Source: Mycobacterium helveticum
Lineage (GTDB): Bacteria > Actinomycetota > Actinomycetes > Mycobacteriales > Mycobacteriaceae
Direction of reading: 5' to 3'
DNA: 44,312 nucleotides
Assembly (NCBI RefSeq): GCF_007714205.1
Contig: NZ_VMQU01000036.1
Location: 1-44,312, forward strand
Shown: positions 18,412-29,582 of the stretch, in pieces
How the letters are laid out: the number at the start of each line of letters is the position of its first letter
Numbering within the stretch: position 1 is the stretch's first letter
Notes under the pieces: generated by a model
Told to the model about the DNA's origin: nothing
Seen by the model: only the letters and a program-made list of their open reading frames with translations
Databases searched by the model: none
Made by a program: the position numbers and the translations under genes

Positions 18412-18434
18412 TTGTCGGTGGCCCGACATAAGCT
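18412..18434 (+). promoter_or_regulatory. PafBC/RecA-NDp type DNA-damage promoter
   Basis: TTGTCGGTG (18412-18420), 8 bases, then TAAGCT (18429-18434) matches the LexA-independent mycobacterial DNA-damage motif TTGTCRGTG-N8-TANNNT at every defined position. It is 45 bases upstream of the SbcD-like start, the right place to drive the two-gene operon. Confidence 0.8.
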
Positions 18435-18478
18435 CGCGGTGCCCTGACAGCCACGCAATCCGAAAGGGGGTCGCCGGC

Positions 18479-19630
18479 ATGCGCTTCCTGCACACCGCCG
18501 ACTGGCAGCTGGGTATGACCCGGCACTTTCTCGCCGGTGACGCCCAGCCGCGGTACTCGGCCGCGCGCCGCGACGCGGTGGCCGGCCTGGGCGCACTGGC
18601 GGCCGAGGTCGGCGCCGAGTTCGTCGTGGTGGCCGGTGACGTCTTCGAACACAACCAGCTCGCCCCCCAAGTGGTGAGCCAGTCGCTGGAAGCCATGCGC
18701 GGCATCGGCATTCCCGTCTACCTGCTGCCGGGCAACCACGACCCGCTGGACGCCGCGTCGGTCTACACCAGCGCGCTGTTCACCGCGGAATGCCCGGGCA
18801 ACGTCACGGTGCTCGACCGGGCGGGTGTGCACCAGGTCCGGCCCGGGCTGGAGATCGTCGCCGCGCCGTGGCGGTCCAAGGTCCCGACCACCGACCTGGT
18901 CGCCGACGTCCTGGACGGCCTGTCCCCGGGTACGGCCACCCGGATCCTGCTCGCCCACGGCGGTGTCGACGAACTCGACCCCGATCCCGGCAAACCCTCG
19001 TTGATCCGGCTCGCCACGCTGCACGACGCGCTGGACCGGGGCGCGGTGCACTACGCGGCGCTGGGGGACAAGCATTCGCGCACCCGGGTCGGCGCCGGCG
19101 GCCGGGTCTGGTACTCCGGTTCCCCGGAGGTCACCAACTTCGACGACGTCGAACCCGACCCGGGGCATGTCCTGGTCGTCGACATCGACGACACCGACCC
19201 GCGACGGGCCGTCACCGTGGACTCCCGGCGGTTGGGCCACTGGCGGTTCGCCACCCTGCGCCGCCAGGTCGACAACAGCCGCGACATCGCCGATCTGGAC
19301 CTCAACCTGGACCTGATGTCCGCGAAGGACCGGACGGTGGTGCGGCTGGCGCTGACCGGTTCGCTGACGGTGACCGACCGCGCCGCGCTGGACGCCTGCC
19401 TGGACAAATACGCGCGGCTGTTCGCCTGGCTGGGGCTGTGGGACCGGCACACCGACCTGGCCGTCATCCCCGCCGACGGCGAGTTCACCGATCTGGGCAT
19501 CGGCGGGTTCGCCGCCGCGGCCGTCGAGGAACTCGTGGCGACGGCGCGCGAGGGCGACACCGACTCCGCCGCCGACGCCCAGGCGGCGCTGGCGCTGTTG
19601 CTGCGACTGGCCGACCGGGGGGCGGCATGA
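18479..19630 (+). CDS. SbcD/YhaO-like metallophosphoesterase (Rv1277-like)
   Basis: A 383-residue calcineurin-like phosphoesterase, the nuclease partner of an SbcC-type ATPase. Motifs in order: HTADWQLG at the start, VVAGDVFEHN, LPGNHDP, AHGGVDEL and ALGDKHSR. The first motif reads D-W-Q where most SbcD proteins have D-x-H, so one metal ligand differs; I recall Rv1277 having the same change. The ATG at 18479 has an upstream GAAAGGGGG ribosome site. The stop overlaps the ATPase start (ATGA), as expected for a complex made in fixed ratio. The promoter suggests a role in processing damaged DNA ends. Confidence 0.92.
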   Translation: MRFLHTADWQLGMTRHFLAGDAQPRYSAARRDAVAGLGALAAEVGAEFVVVAGDVFEHNQLAPQVVSQSLEAMRGIGIPVYLLPGNHDPLDAASVYTSALFTAECPGNVTVLDRAGVHQVRPGLEIVAAPWRSKVPTTDLVADVLDGLSPGTATRILLAHGGVDELDPDPGKPSLIRLATLHDALDRGAVHYAALGDKHSRTRVGAGGRVWYSGSPEVTNFDDVEPDPGHVLVVDIDDTDPRRAVTVDSRRLGHWRFATLRRQVDNSRDIADLDLNLDLMSAKDRTVVRLALTGSLTVTDRAALDACLDKYARLFAWLGLWDRHTDLAVIPADGEFTDLGIGGFAAAAVEELVATAREGDTDSAADAQAALALLLRLADRGAA

Positions 19631-22257
19631 AGCTGCACCGGCTGGTCCTGACGAACTATCGCGGCATCGCGCACCGCGACATCGCTTTTCCCGACCACGG
19701 TGTGGTCGTGGTGTGCGGCGCCAACGAGATCGGCAAGTCGTCGATGATCGAGGCGCTGGACCTGCTGCTGGAATGCCGGGACCGTTCCACGAAAAAGGAA
19801 GTCAAGCAGGTCAAGCCCGCCAACAGCGACGTCGGCTCGGAGGTTAGCGCTGAGATCAGTTGCGGGCCTTACCGTTTCGTCTACCGCAAGCGGTTCCACA
19901 AGAAATGTGAGACGGAGCTGACGGTGCTGACGCCGCGCCGCGAGCAGCTGACCGGCGACGAAGCCCACGAGCGGGTCACGGCGATGCTGGCCGAGACGGT
20001 GGACCAGGGTCTGTGGCGTGCCCAGCGGGTGCTGCAGAGCGCGTCGACCGCCGCGGTGAACCTGTCCGGCTGCGACGCGCTGTCGCGTGCGCTGGACGTC
20101 GCGGCCGCTCAGTCGGGTGCCGATGCGGCGCTGTCCGGCACCGAGCCGTTGCTCGTCGAGCGGATCGACGCCGAGTACGGCCGCTATTTCACCCCGACCG
20201 GGCGCCCCACCGGGGACTGGGCCGCCGCGATCTTGCGGCGGGACCGGGCCCGGGCCGCGGTGGCCGAGTGCGCGGCGGCCGTCGCCGAGGTCGACGAGCG
20301 GGTGCGCCGCCACGCCGCCCTGACCGAGCAGGTCGCCGAGTTGTCCCAGCAGCGGATGGCCGCCGGGCCGCGCCTGGCCGCGGCCCGGGAAGCCGCCGAC
20401 AAGGTCGCCGCGCTCACCGGCCAGGCGCGCGAAGCCGGGCTGGTGGCGGCCGCGGCGGGCGCGACGCGCGATGCCGCGGCCGCCGCCCACGAGGGGCGCG
20501 TGCGGCTGCTCAGCGACATCGCCGCCCGCACGGCAACCGTCACTGCCGCCGAGGTCGCGGCGCGGGAAGCCGCCGAGGCGCAGGCGGCGGCGCGGGAGGC
20601 CGCCGAGGCCGCTGATGCGGCGGCCGCGGCCGCAACGGAGGCCCTGCTGGACGTGCAGCGCCGCGTCGACGCCGCCCGGCGCGCCGTGCAGGGGCTCGCC
20701 GAGCGCGAGGAGGCTGACCGGCTGCGGGCCCGGCTGGCCAAGATCGAGGCCCTCCAGACCGAGCGCGACCGGATCTGCGCACAACTCTCCGCGGTCGCGG
20801 TCACCGAGCGGGTGCTCCGCCGGATCGAGGAGGCCGCGGCGGCGGTCGATCGCATCGGCGCGCAGCTGACGCTGATCTCGGCGGCGGTCGAGTTCACCGC
20901 GGCCACCGACGTCGTGCTGTGCACCGGCGACCAGCGCGTGTCGCTGGCGGCGGGCGAAAGCTGGTCGCTGATCGCCACCGGCCCCACCACGGTCGAGGTG
21001 CCCGGCGTGCTGAGCGCGCGGGTCACCCCGGGTGCGGCCGCGCTCGACGTGCAGGCCCAACATGCCGCCGCACAACAAGAGCTGACCGCCGCGCTGGCCG
21101 CCGCCGCGGTGGCAGACCTCGCCGAGGCCCGCGCGGAGGCTGCGCGGCGCCGCGAACTGCAGAACGGCCGCGACCGGTTGAGCGCCACGCTGGCCGGGCT
21201 GTGCGGCGACGACGACGCCGACCACCTGTGCGCGCGCCTGGCGCAGCTCGGTGCCGCCGGACGCGACGGGGCCGGCCTCCCGGCCATCGATGCCGGTGCC
21301 GCCGCTGCCGAACTCGACTCCGCCGAGGCGGCCCGCACGGCCGCGCACGCCGCATGCGAGACCGCCCGCGGCGCGGCCGCCGCCGCACACGCCGTTTTCG
21401 TCGAATCCTCAACGCAGGCAACGGTTTTGCAGAACAAGTCCGAGACCCAGCGCGCGGAGCTGGCCGCGGCCGCCGAGCGGCTGGCCCTAGAGCGTGCGTC
21501 ATCCCGCGATGAGGACCTCGCCGCGGCGGCGCAGGCCACGCTGGCCGCGGCCCGGGCCGCCGAGCACCGCGTCGCCGAGCTGGCCGAACAACTGGCCGCC
21601 GCGGCGCCGGACGCGGTGACCGCCGAACTGCGGGAAGCGACCGACGAGGCCGCGTCCCTGCACGAGCGCTACGAGGACGCCGCCCGCGGGCTGCGCGAGG
21701 TCGGCATCGAACTCTCGGTCATCGGCAACGAGGGCCGCAAGGGCAAGCTGGACGCCGCCGAGACCGAACTCGAGCACGCCACGGGCGAACACGCGCGCAT
21801 CGGCGGCCGGGCGCGGGCCGCGCAGCTGTTGCGCACGGTGATGACACGTCACCGCGACAACACCAGGCTGCGCTACGTCGATCCCTACCGGAGCGAACTG
21901 CAGCGGCTCGGTCGCCCGGTGTTCGGGCCGACCTTCGAGGTCGACATCGACCCCGACCTGTGCATCCGCAGCCGAACCCTGGACGGCGTGACGGTGCCCT
22001 ACGAATCCCTCTCGGGCGGGGCCAAAGAGCAACTCGGCATCCTGGCGCGGCTCGCCGGCGCCGCGCTGGTCGCCAAGGAGGACACCGTACCGGTGGTGGT
22101 CGACGACGCCCTCGGGTTCACCGATCCCGACCGGCTGGCCACGATGGGCGAGGTGTTCGACACCGTGGGCGCGCACGGGCAGGTGATCGTGCTCACCTGC
22201 AGCCCCGGCCGCTACGACGGCGTCAAGGGCGCGCACCGCATCGACCTCACCGTCTAG
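19627..22257 (+). CDS. SbcC/YhaN-like coiled-coil ATPase (Rv1278-like)
   Basis: An 876-residue SMC/Rad50-like ATPase, nearly the length of Rv1278. The N-terminal half-site has Walker A GANEIGKSS at residues 31-39. A long Ala/Glu/Arg-rich heptad-like region (about 200-740) forms the coiled-coil arms. The C-terminal half-site has the signature SLSGGAKEQLGILARLAG and Walker B VPVVVDDALGFTDPDR, in which Asp follows the Walker B aspartate where Glu is usual. No CxxC zinc-hook motif is visible in the middle of the coil, more like YhaN than SbcC/Rad50. It would bind and bridge DNA and control the partner nuclease encoded immediately upstream. Confidence 0.93.
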   Translation: MKLHRLVLTNYRGIAHRDIAFPDHGVVVVCGANEIGKSSMIEALDLLLECRDRSTKKEVKQVKPANSDVGSEVSAEISCGPYRFVYRKRFHKKCETELTVLTPRREQLTGDEAHERVTAMLAETVDQGLWRAQRVLQSASTAAVNLSGCDALSRALDVAAAQSGADAALSGTEPLLVERIDAEYGRYFTPTGRPTGDWAAAILRRDRARAAVAECAAAVAEVDERVRRHAALTEQVAELSQQRMAAGPRLAAAREAADKVAALTGQAREAGLVAAAAGATRDAAAAAHEGRVRLLSDIAARTATVTAAEVAAREAAEAQAAAREAAEAADAAAAAATEALLDVQRRVDAARRAVQGLAEREEADRLRARLAKIEALQTERDRICAQLSAVAVTERVLRRIEEAAAAVDRIGAQLTLISAAVEFTAATDVVLCTGDQRVSLAAGESWSLIATGPTTVEVPGVLSARVTPGAAALDVQAQHAAAQQELTAALAAAAVADLAEARAEAARRRELQNGRDRLSATLAGLCGDDDADHLCARLAQLGAAGRDGAGLPAIDAGAAAAELDSAEAARTAAHAACETARGAAAAAHAVFVESSTQATVLQNKSETQRAELAAAAERLALERASSRDEDLAAAAQATLAAARAAEHRVAELAEQLAAAAPDAVTAELREATDEAASLHERYEDAARGLREVGIELSVIGNEGRKGKLDAAETELEHATGEHARIGGRARAAQLLRTVMTRHRDNTRLRYVDPYRSELQRLGRPVFGPTFEVDIDPDLCIRSRTLDGVTVPYESLSGGAKEQLGILARLAGAALVAKEDTVPVVVDDALGFTDPDRLATMGEVFDTVGAHGQVIVLTCSPGRYDGVKGAHRIDLTV

Positions 22258-22342
22258 CGGGCTCCGGAGCCGCGACCGGGCCGCCGCACTGCGAGCGCGG
22301 GCACCCCTCGGCAGAATGGGGGACCATGGTGGGCCGACAACG

Positions 22343-23593
22343 ATGAGCATGAACGCCAAACGGCGTCGCACGCACGACAGGCTGGCCCGACTGCCCGGGG
22401 TGCGGCCGGTGCGCCGACCGGTCTCGCGGGAAAGCGCCGACGAGTTCGACCTGTACTACGTGCGGGCCGGCCTCAAGTCCACCCACCCGGTGGTGATCAT
22501 CCCGGGAGGCCCGGGTGTGGCCTCGGTGCTGATGTATCAGGGTTTTCGGCGACGCGCCGCCGCGGCCGGCCTCGACGTCATCATGATCGAGCACCGCGGG
22601 GTGGGCATGTCGCGCCACGACGACTCCGGCGCCGACCTGCCGCCCGAGGCGATCACCGTCGACCAGGTCGTCGACGACGTCGCCGCCGTGCTCGACGACG
22701 CGCACGTGGACTCGGCGGTCCTCTACGGCAGCTCGTACGGCACCTACCTCGCGGCCGGGGTCGGCGTCCGCCACCCCGGCCGGGTGCGGGCGATGGTCCT
22801 GGATTCGCCGCTGCTGTCGCGCGACGACATCGCGATGGTGCGCGACGCCGTGCGCGGGCTGTTGCTGGCCGGCGACGGCCCGGAGACCGCGGCGCTGGCA
22901 CCGAAGATGCGCAAGCTCGTCGACGCCGGGGTGATGACCGCCGCCGCCGGAGAGATGGCCGCCATGATGTACGGATACGGTGGCCCCGCCCTGCTCGACC
23001 GCCAGCTCGACCTGTTGCTGGACGGGCGAACGCTGCTGTGGCATGCGCTGTTCCGCTCCATCACCATGCTCAACCGCAAGGTGCCGTACCGTTTCGAACC
23101 CGATCTGGTGGGCCGCATCGCTTTCCGCGAACTCGACTATGCTGCCGAGCCCGACGGCCTGCCTCTCGACCCGGCAGTGGCGCTACGTGAAACCCTTTCC
23201 CCGACAATGCCTTTCGAGGCGGAGCCCTTCGACCTGGCGGTCGAGATGCCGAAATTCGACTGGCCCACGGTGCTGATCTCCGGCGGCCGCGACCTGGTCA
23301 CGCCGCCGGCGGTGGCCCGGCGCATCGCGTCGCTGATCCCCGGTGCGGTGTTGCTGACGCTGCCGACGATGGCGCACAGCGCGCTGGACTTTCGCGAGCC
23401 CGCGGCCCTGGCCGTCATCGCCGCGGTATGGCGCGGGCAGCACGCCACGCTGGCCGGCCAGGGCTCGAGGCTGGACGCGCTCGCGCCGCGCCCGGGGGTG
23501 CGGCTGCTGTGGCATGCGGTTGCCGCGGCCGTGGCCGCAGAGGCCGCGCTGCCGTACCCGGCGCCGCTGCGCCGCCGCCTCAGGACCGCATGA
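22343..23593 (+). CDS. Alpha/beta hydrolase, proline iminopeptidase-like
   Basis: A protein of about 416 residues of the S33 peptidase/alpha-beta hydrolase type. The oxyanion-hole motif IIPGGPGVAS, the nucleophile elbow YGSSYGTYLA, the acid in ISGGRDLVTPP and the histidine in TMAHSALDF form a complete triad. No signal peptide is seen, so it is probably cytoplasmic. The start could be the ATG at 22343 or at 22316. In M. tuberculosis the place between the Rv1278 and oppA genes is taken by a different gene (Rv1279, an oxidoreductase). The 3' end overlaps the convergent oppA gene by 14 bases. Substrate unknown. Confidence 0.85.
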   Translation: MSMNAKRRRTHDRLARLPGVRPVRRPVSRESADEFDLYYVRAGLKSTHPVVIIPGGPGVASVLMYQGFRRRAAAAGLDVIMIEHRGVGMSRHDDSGADLPPEAITVDQVVDDVAAVLDDAHVDSAVLYGSSYGTYLAAGVGVRHPGRVRAMVLDSPLLSRDDIAMVRDAVRGLLLAGDGPETAALAPKMRKLVDAGVMTAAAGEMAAMMYGYGGPALLDRQLDLLLDGRTLLWHALFRSITMLNRKVPYRFEPDLVGRIAFRELDYAAEPDGLPLDPAVALRETLSPTMPFEAEPFDLAVEMPKFDWPTVLISGGRDLVTPPAVARRIASLIPGAVLLTLPTMAHSALDFREPAALAVIAAVWRGQHATLAGQGSRLDALAPRPGVRLLWHAVAAAVAAEAALPYPAPLRRRLRTA

Positions 23594-25253
23594 AACCGAT
23601 TGCGGTGTAATCCAAATCGGCCAGGCCCGGCGCGCCGAAATTGGCCAGCGTGCTGCGCACCGCCACGTCGCCCGGGGACTGGGTCAACGGCAGGCTGAAT
23701 CCCTCCGCCCAGATGAGCTTGTCGAGGTCGTTGGCCAGCGCCCGCGCTTTGGCGGGATCGAGCTCTTCGAGCGTGCGCTCGATCGCGGCGTCGATCCGCG
23801 GGCTGCCGATCTTGCCGAAGTTGCTCGCCCCGTCGGACTGGTAGATCTGGGTCAGCGACGACAGGGGGAACGCGTCGCCCAGCCAGCCGAACTGCGCGAT
23901 GTCGAAGTCCCCGACGTTGACGTAGTTGCTGAAGAAGCCGCTGCCGGAGCGGGCCACCAGGTCGAGCTTGACCCCGATCTGGGCCAGGCTGTGCTGGGCG
24001 ATCTGGGCAAACGCCCGTGAGCCCTGCGCGTCGTAGAACAGGTCCCGGATGACGAGCGGGCGGCCGTCCTTCTCCCTGAACTGGCCGTCGAGCTTCCAGC
24101 CCAGCGCGTCGAGCTCCCGTCGCGCCTCGGCCGGGTCGTAGGGGACGATGGCGCTGTTGTCCTGGTAGCCCTCCTGTCCCGCGACGTAGATGTGGTTTCC
24201 CAGGGCCACCGGATCGGTGGTCAGGCCGTACTGGACGACCTTGGCGATGGTCTGCCGGTCGATGCCCTTGGACACCGCCAGCCGCAGCGCCCTGTCGGCC
24301 AGGATCGATCCGCGCGCGCCGTTGAAGGTGAAGTGCGACCAGCTGGGGGCGGGCGCACGGCGGATCGAGATGCCCTGGGTGTGCTGCGCGATCGCCAATT
24401 GGTCCACCGTCCCGATGCCGGTGGCGTCGATCGTGTTGTTCTGCAGCGCGGGCAACCGCGCGGCGTCGTCGAGCACCAGATAGGTGATGGCGTCCAGCCG
24501 TGGCCGCGGCCCCCACCATGTGGGGTTGCGGGTCAACACGATGCGCTGCGTGGTGCGGTCCAGCACGGAAACGACGAAGGGGCCGGCCGACGGGCCGGGT
24601 CCGGACAGCTGACCCTTGTTGAACGCCTCGGGGGTGGCGGTCATGCTGGCGGGCAGCAGCATGCCGTTGCCGGCGAACATGCCGCGCCACTCGGCGTAGG
24701 GCTTGGCGAAGGTCATGATCGCCTGCCGGTCGTCCACCCCGCGGGTCACCGACGCGACGCGGTCCGCCCCGCTGGGCCCGGCGATCTCGAACGCCTTGTC
24801 GGCCCCGGACAGGGCGTGGATCTGGCTGGCGATGTCGCGCCAGGTGACCGGCGTGCCATCGGACCACACCGCCCGCGGGTTGATCGTGTACGTGACCACC
24901 TGAGGCGAGGTGCCGGTGAGTTCGACGCTGGTGAAGTAGTCGGTGTCGACGGTCGTCGATCCGTCCGGACCGATGATGAACGCCCTCGGCAGCGTGGCCT
25001 TCATCATCGCGGCCACCTCGGCCGAATTGCCGTCGATGTGCAGGATGTTGAAGTTGGGCGGAAAGTCGCTCAGCGACAGCTTCAGGTTGCCGCCGTCGCG
25101 CAGTGTGGCGGGATTGCGCGGGTTGACGTCACTGCTCGAGCCGATCCGGGCCTTCGTGGCGGTCTCAGGCGCCAGGTTGATCGCCGAGCAGCCGGAGACC
25201 ACCAGCGCGGCGACCAGCAGCACCGCGGCGATCAGCGCGCGCCGGCTAGCCAC
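23580..25253 (-). CDS. oppA: Oligopeptide-binding lipoprotein OppA
   Basis: A 557-residue substrate-binding lipoprotein (SBP_bac_5 family) like Rv1280c. The signal peptide ends in the lipobox VVSGC, placing the protein on the outer face of the membrane. Characteristic segments are [23 protein letters not shown], the central [11 protein letters not shown], and [15 protein letters not shown]. In M. tuberculosis the Rv1280c-Rv1283c system imports peptides including glutathione. It is the last gene of oppBCDA; its GTG start overlaps the oppD stop by 8 bases. Confidence 0.93.
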   Translation of the reverse strand: MASRRALIAAVLLVAALVVSGCSAINLAPETATKARIGSSSDVNPRNPATLRDGGNLKLSLSDFPPNFNILHIDGNSAEVAAMMKATLPRAFIIGPDGSTTVDTDYFTSVELTGTSPQVVTYTINPRAVWSDGTPVTWRDIASQIHALSGADKAFEIAGPSGADRVASVTRGVDDRQAIMTFAKPYAEWRGMFAGNGMLLPASMTATPEAFNKGQLSGPGPSAGPFVVSVLDRTTQRIVLTRNPTWWGPRPRLDAITYLVLDDAARLPALQNNTIDATGIGTVDQLAIAQHTQGISIRRAPAPSWSHFTFNGARGSILADRALRLAVSKGIDRQTIAKVVQYGLTTDPVALGNHIYVAGQEGYQDNSAIVPYDPAEARRELDALGWKLDGQFREKDGRPLVIRDLFYDAQGSRAFAQIAQHSLAQIGVKLDLVARSGSGFFSNYVNVGDFDIAQFGWLGDAFPLSSLTQIYQSDGASNFGKIGSPRIDAAIERTLEELDPAKARALANDLDKLIWAEGFSLPLTQSPGDVAVRSTLANFGAPGLADLDYTAIGFMRS

Positions 25254-27084
25254 GTCTGCTCGGATCCGGTTGCGGCACCGCGCCGAGCAGCCGGCGCGTG
25301 TACTCGTGCTGCGGGTTGCCGAAGACCGCCACGCTGTCGCCCCGTTCGACGATCGTGCCGGCGTGCATCACGACCACGTCGTGGGCCAGGTGTTTGACCA
25401 CCGAAAGGTCGTGGGAGACGAACAGATACGACAATCCGAACCGCTCCTGCAGGTCGAGCAGCAGGTTGATGATCCCCGCTTGGATGGAGACGTCGAGGGC
25501 CGACACCGGTTCGTCGAGCGCCAGGATCTTGGGCTGCAACGCCAGCGCCCGGGCGATGCCGATGCGCTGCTTCTGCCCGCCCGAGAACGCCGCGGGGTAG
25601 CGGGCCGCGTCGGCCCGGCGCAGTCCCACGATGTCCAAAAGCCCGGCCACCCGCGTGTTGGTGTCGGCCTTGTCGAACCCGTTGGCGCGCAACGGCTCGG
25701 CGATCAGTTCGAAGACCGGGAGCCGCGGGTCCAAGGAGGCGACCGGGTCCTGGAAAACGACCTGGATGTCGCGGCGCAGCGCCCGCCGGCTCGCGGGGCC
25801 CAGCGTGGCGACGTCGCTGCCGAGTACCTCGATCGACCCCGATTGCGGCGCTACCAGTTCCAGGATCTCGTGCAACGTGGTCGACTTGCCCGAGCCGGAC
25901 TCGCCGACGATGCCCAGCGTGCGGCCCTGCCGCAACTCGAAGCTGACGCCGTCGACGGCGCGCACCTCGCCGATCCTGCGGCGCAACAGCACGCCCTTGG
26001 TCAGCGGGTAGGTCTTGACCAGGTCGCGCACCCGCACGACGACCGCCGAGACGCCGGGTTCCATAGCGAGGGAGGCGGTGTTGACCCCGTAGATGTCGGC
26101 GGCGCTGCGTCCGTCGACCCGCTCGGTACGGATGCAGGCGGCCAGGTGATCGACCCCGACCGGAATCAATCCCGGCTCCTGCGAACGGCATTCGTCGATG
26201 GCAAGCGGACAGCGCGGCGCGAACGGGCAGCCCGGCTCGAGGCCGACCAGCGACGGGGGAGCCCCGGGGATGGGCACCAGCCGGGTGCCCTGCGCGGCGT
26301 CCAGCCGGGGAACCGAGCCCAAAAGTCCTACGGTGTAGGGCATTTGGCGGTTGCGGTAGAGGTCGTGCACCCCGGCGGACTCGACGACCCGCCCCGCGTA
26401 CATCACCAGCGCGCGGTCGGCGAATTCGGCCACCACGCCGAGGTCGTGGGTGATGATCAGCACCCCGGCGCCGGTGACGTCGCGAGCCTTCTTGAGCACC
26501 TCGAGGATTTGGGCCTGCACCGTGACATCCAGCGCGGTGGTCGGCTCGTCGCAGATCAGCAGGTCGGGATCGTTGGCGATCGCAATCGCGATCACCACCC
26601 GTTGCCGCTCGCCGCCGGACAGCTCGTGCGGGAAGGCGCGTGCCCGCCGCTCGGGCTGCGCGATGCCGACCAGGTCGAGCAGTTCCACCGCGCGGCGGCG
26701 GGCGGCCCCGCGACCGACGCGCGGCTGGTGCACCTCGATCGCCTCGGCGATCTGGTCGCCCACGGTGTAGACGGGGGTCAGCGCGGACATCGGATCCTGA
26801 AACACCATGCCGACCGACTTGCCGCGGACGCGCGACATCGGGCCGTCGCCGAGACCCAGCAGTTCGGTGTCGTGCAACCGCACCGAGCCGCGCACCCGGG
26901 CGTACTCCGGCAGCAGCCCCACCACGGCCATCGCCGACACCGATTTGCCCGAGCCCGATTCGCCCACCATGGCCACCACCTCGCCCGGGCCGACGCGGTA
27001 GCTGATGCCGCGCACCGCGGTCACCGGCCCGCCGTCGGCCGGGAACGTGACGGCCAGGTCGGTCACCTCCAGCAGCGGGCTCAC
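25246..27084 (-). CDS. oppD: Peptide ABC transporter ATPase OppD, two fused ATPase domains
   Basis: A 612-residue protein, the length of Rv1281c, combining the OppD and OppF ATPases of other bacteria. Domain 1 has Walker A GESGSGKS at residues 41-48, [10 protein letters not shown] and [12 protein letters not shown]. The Opp-type C-terminal cysteine region (GCPFAPRCP...ECR) follows. Domain 2 repeats the set: GESGSGKST near 390, AFSGGQKQR and [12 protein letters not shown]. It would power the OppBC channel from the cytoplasm. The GTG at 27084 overlaps the oppC stop in GTGA. Confidence 0.94.
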   Translation of the reverse strand: MSPLLEVTDLAVTFPADGGPVTAVRGISYRVGPGEVVAMVGESGSGKSVSAMAVVGLLPEYARVRGSVRLHDTELLGLGDGPMSRVRGKSVGMVFQDPMSALTPVYTVGDQIAEAIEVHQPRVGRGAARRRAVELLDLVGIAQPERRARAFPHELSGGERQRVVIAIAIANDPDLLICDEPTTALDVTVQAQILEVLKKARDVTGAGVLIITHDLGVVAEFADRALVMYAGRVVESAGVHDLYRNRQMPYTVGLLGSVPRLDAAQGTRLVPIPGAPPSLVGLEPGCPFAPRCPLAIDECRSQEPGLIPVGVDHLAACIRTERVDGRSAADIYGVNTASLAMEPGVSAVVVRVRDLVKTYPLTKGVLLRRRIGEVRAVDGVSFELRQGRTLGIVGESGSGKSTTLHEILELVAPQSGSIEVLGSDVATLGPASRRALRRDIQVVFQDPVASLDPRLPVFELIAEPLRANGFDKADTNTRVAGLLDIVGLRRADAARYPAAFSGGQKQRIGIARALALQPKILALDEPVSALDVSIQAGIINLLLDLQERFGLSYLFVSHDLSVVKHLAHDVVVMHAGTIVERGDSVAVFGNPQHEYTRRLLGAVPQPDPSRRG

Positions 27085-27967
27085 CGGGCGCCGCCCCGCA
27101 ACGTCGCGCTGCCGGGGTCCAGCGCGTCGCGCAGGCCGTCGCCGGTCAGGTTGGCGCACATCAGGATCAGCACCAAAACCCCCGCGGGGAACAGGAAGAC
27201 CCACGGGAAGGTGGTCGCGGACGCGGTGCCGTTGGCGATCAGGCTCCCCAGCGAGACGTCCGGCGGCTGAATGCCGAAACCCAGATAGCTGAGCCCGGTT
27301 TCGGCCAGGATGGCCGATGCGATGTTGAGCGCGGCGTCGATGATCAGGATCGACGCCACGTTGGGTATCACGTGCCCGACGATGATCCGGCGGCTGGAAA
27401 CGCCCATGTACCTTGCGGCCCTGATGAATTCGCGCTCGCGCAGACTCAGCGTCATGCCACGCACCATGCGCGAGCTGACCATCCAGCCGAAGCCGGCCAG
27501 CAGCAGCACCAGCATCAGGATGCCGGCCGAGTTCTTCGTCCGCGGGGTGACGATCGCGATGAGGATGAAGGCGGGCACCACCAGCATCAGGTCGACCACC
27601 CACATCAGCACCCGGTCCCGCCAGCCGCCGAAATAGCCCGCGATCGACCCCACGGTGGCCGCGATGCCGGTGGAGATGAACGCGACACACACGCCGATCA
27701 GCATCGACTTCTGCATTCCCCGCAAGATCTGCGCCAGCAGGTCCTGGCCCAGCGCGTTGGTGCCCAACCAGTGCCGCGCGTTGGGCGGCTGCAGCAGCGC
27801 GTTGAAATCGAGGTCCTGAAACGAATACGGCAGCAGCGGCGGCAGCGTGTAGCAGCCCACGAACAGCAGCGCCAGCAGCGTCAGCGAGACCACGGCGGCA
27901 CGGTTGTGCGCGAACCGCCGCAGCACCAGGGTGCGCTGCGAGGTGAACTCCGGTGCGCCGGCGCTCG

Positions 27968-27971
<4 letters not shown>
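27081..27971 (-). CDS. oppC: Peptide ABC transporter permease OppC
   Basis: A 296-residue inner-membrane permease (BPD_transp_1 with the N-terminal OppC domain). It has the N-terminal helix after [14 protein letters not shown], the periplasmic [23 protein letters not shown] segment and the cytoplasmic EAA-like loop [24 protein letters not shown] that docks to the ATPase. GTG start at 27971 overlaps the oppB stop (GTGA). Counterpart of Rv1282c. Confidence 0.93.
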
Positions 27972-28945
<974 letters not shown>

Positions 28946-29088
28946 GCCCGACTGGTCCGCCCGTGTCGCATGGGAACAGGTTATCGAGCGGGGGCCCCGG
29001 CGACGCGACGGCAACGCCGGACCGGGGGCCGGTCACCCGGTTGTACGATGCGTCGCAGCGCTTCGAGCGCCACTCCGAGGAGGCTTGC

Positions 29089-29580
29089 GTGACGGTTACC
29101 GACGACTACCTGGCCCACAATGCCGACTACGCGAGCCGTTTTGAGGGCCCGCTGCCCATGCCGCCGAGCAAACACGTCGCGATCGTGGCGTGCATGGACG
29201 CCCGGCTCGACGTCTACCGCATGCTGGGCATCGGCGAGGGTGAGGCCCATGTCATCCGCAACGCCGGCGGCGTGGTCACCGACGACGCGATCCGCTCGCT
29301 GGCCATCAGCCAGCGGTTGCTGGGCACCCGCGAGGTCATCCTGATCCACCACACCGACTGCGGGATGCTGACGTTCACCGACGACGCGTTCCGGCGCGCC
29401 ATCGCCGACGAGACGGGCGTCAAACCGCCGTGGGCGTCCGAGGCCTTCCCGGATGTCGCCGAGGACGTGCGGCAGTCGTTGCGCCGCATCCAGATCAGCC
29501 CGTTTGTCACCGCGCACGTGTCGCTGCGGGGTTTCGTCTTCGACGTCGCCACCGGGAGGCTCGACGAGGTCACGCCGTAG
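29089..29580 (+). CDS. canA: Beta-carbonic anhydrase (Rv1284-like)
   Basis: A 163-residue type II beta-carbonic anhydrase interconverting CO2 and bicarbonate, the same length as Rv1284. The zinc ligands are Cys35 and Asp37 in ACMDARLD and His88 and Cys91 in HHTDCGM. Arg39 pairs with Asp37 in the open/closed switch of the family. The GTG at 29089 has a GAGGAGG ribosome-binding site just upstream. The end lies two bases from the convergent VOC gene. Confidence 0.95.
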   Translation: MTVTDDYLAHNADYASRFEGPLPMPPSKHVAIVACMDARLDVYRMLGIGEGEAHVIRNAGGVVTDDAIRSLAISQRLLGTREVILIHHTDCGMLTFTDDAFRRAIADETGVKPPWASEAFPDVAEDVRQSLRRIQISPFVTAHVSLRGFVFDVATGRLDEVTP

Positions 29581-29582
29581 CG

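Noticed and set aside
19051..21390. Long minus-strand frame antisense to the SbcD/SbcC-like genes
   Set aside because: Shadow of conserved plus-strand genes; no recognisable domains.
24943..27270. Long plus-strand frame antisense to oppA and oppD
   Set aside because: Antisense to well-conserved transporter genes, low-complexity composition.
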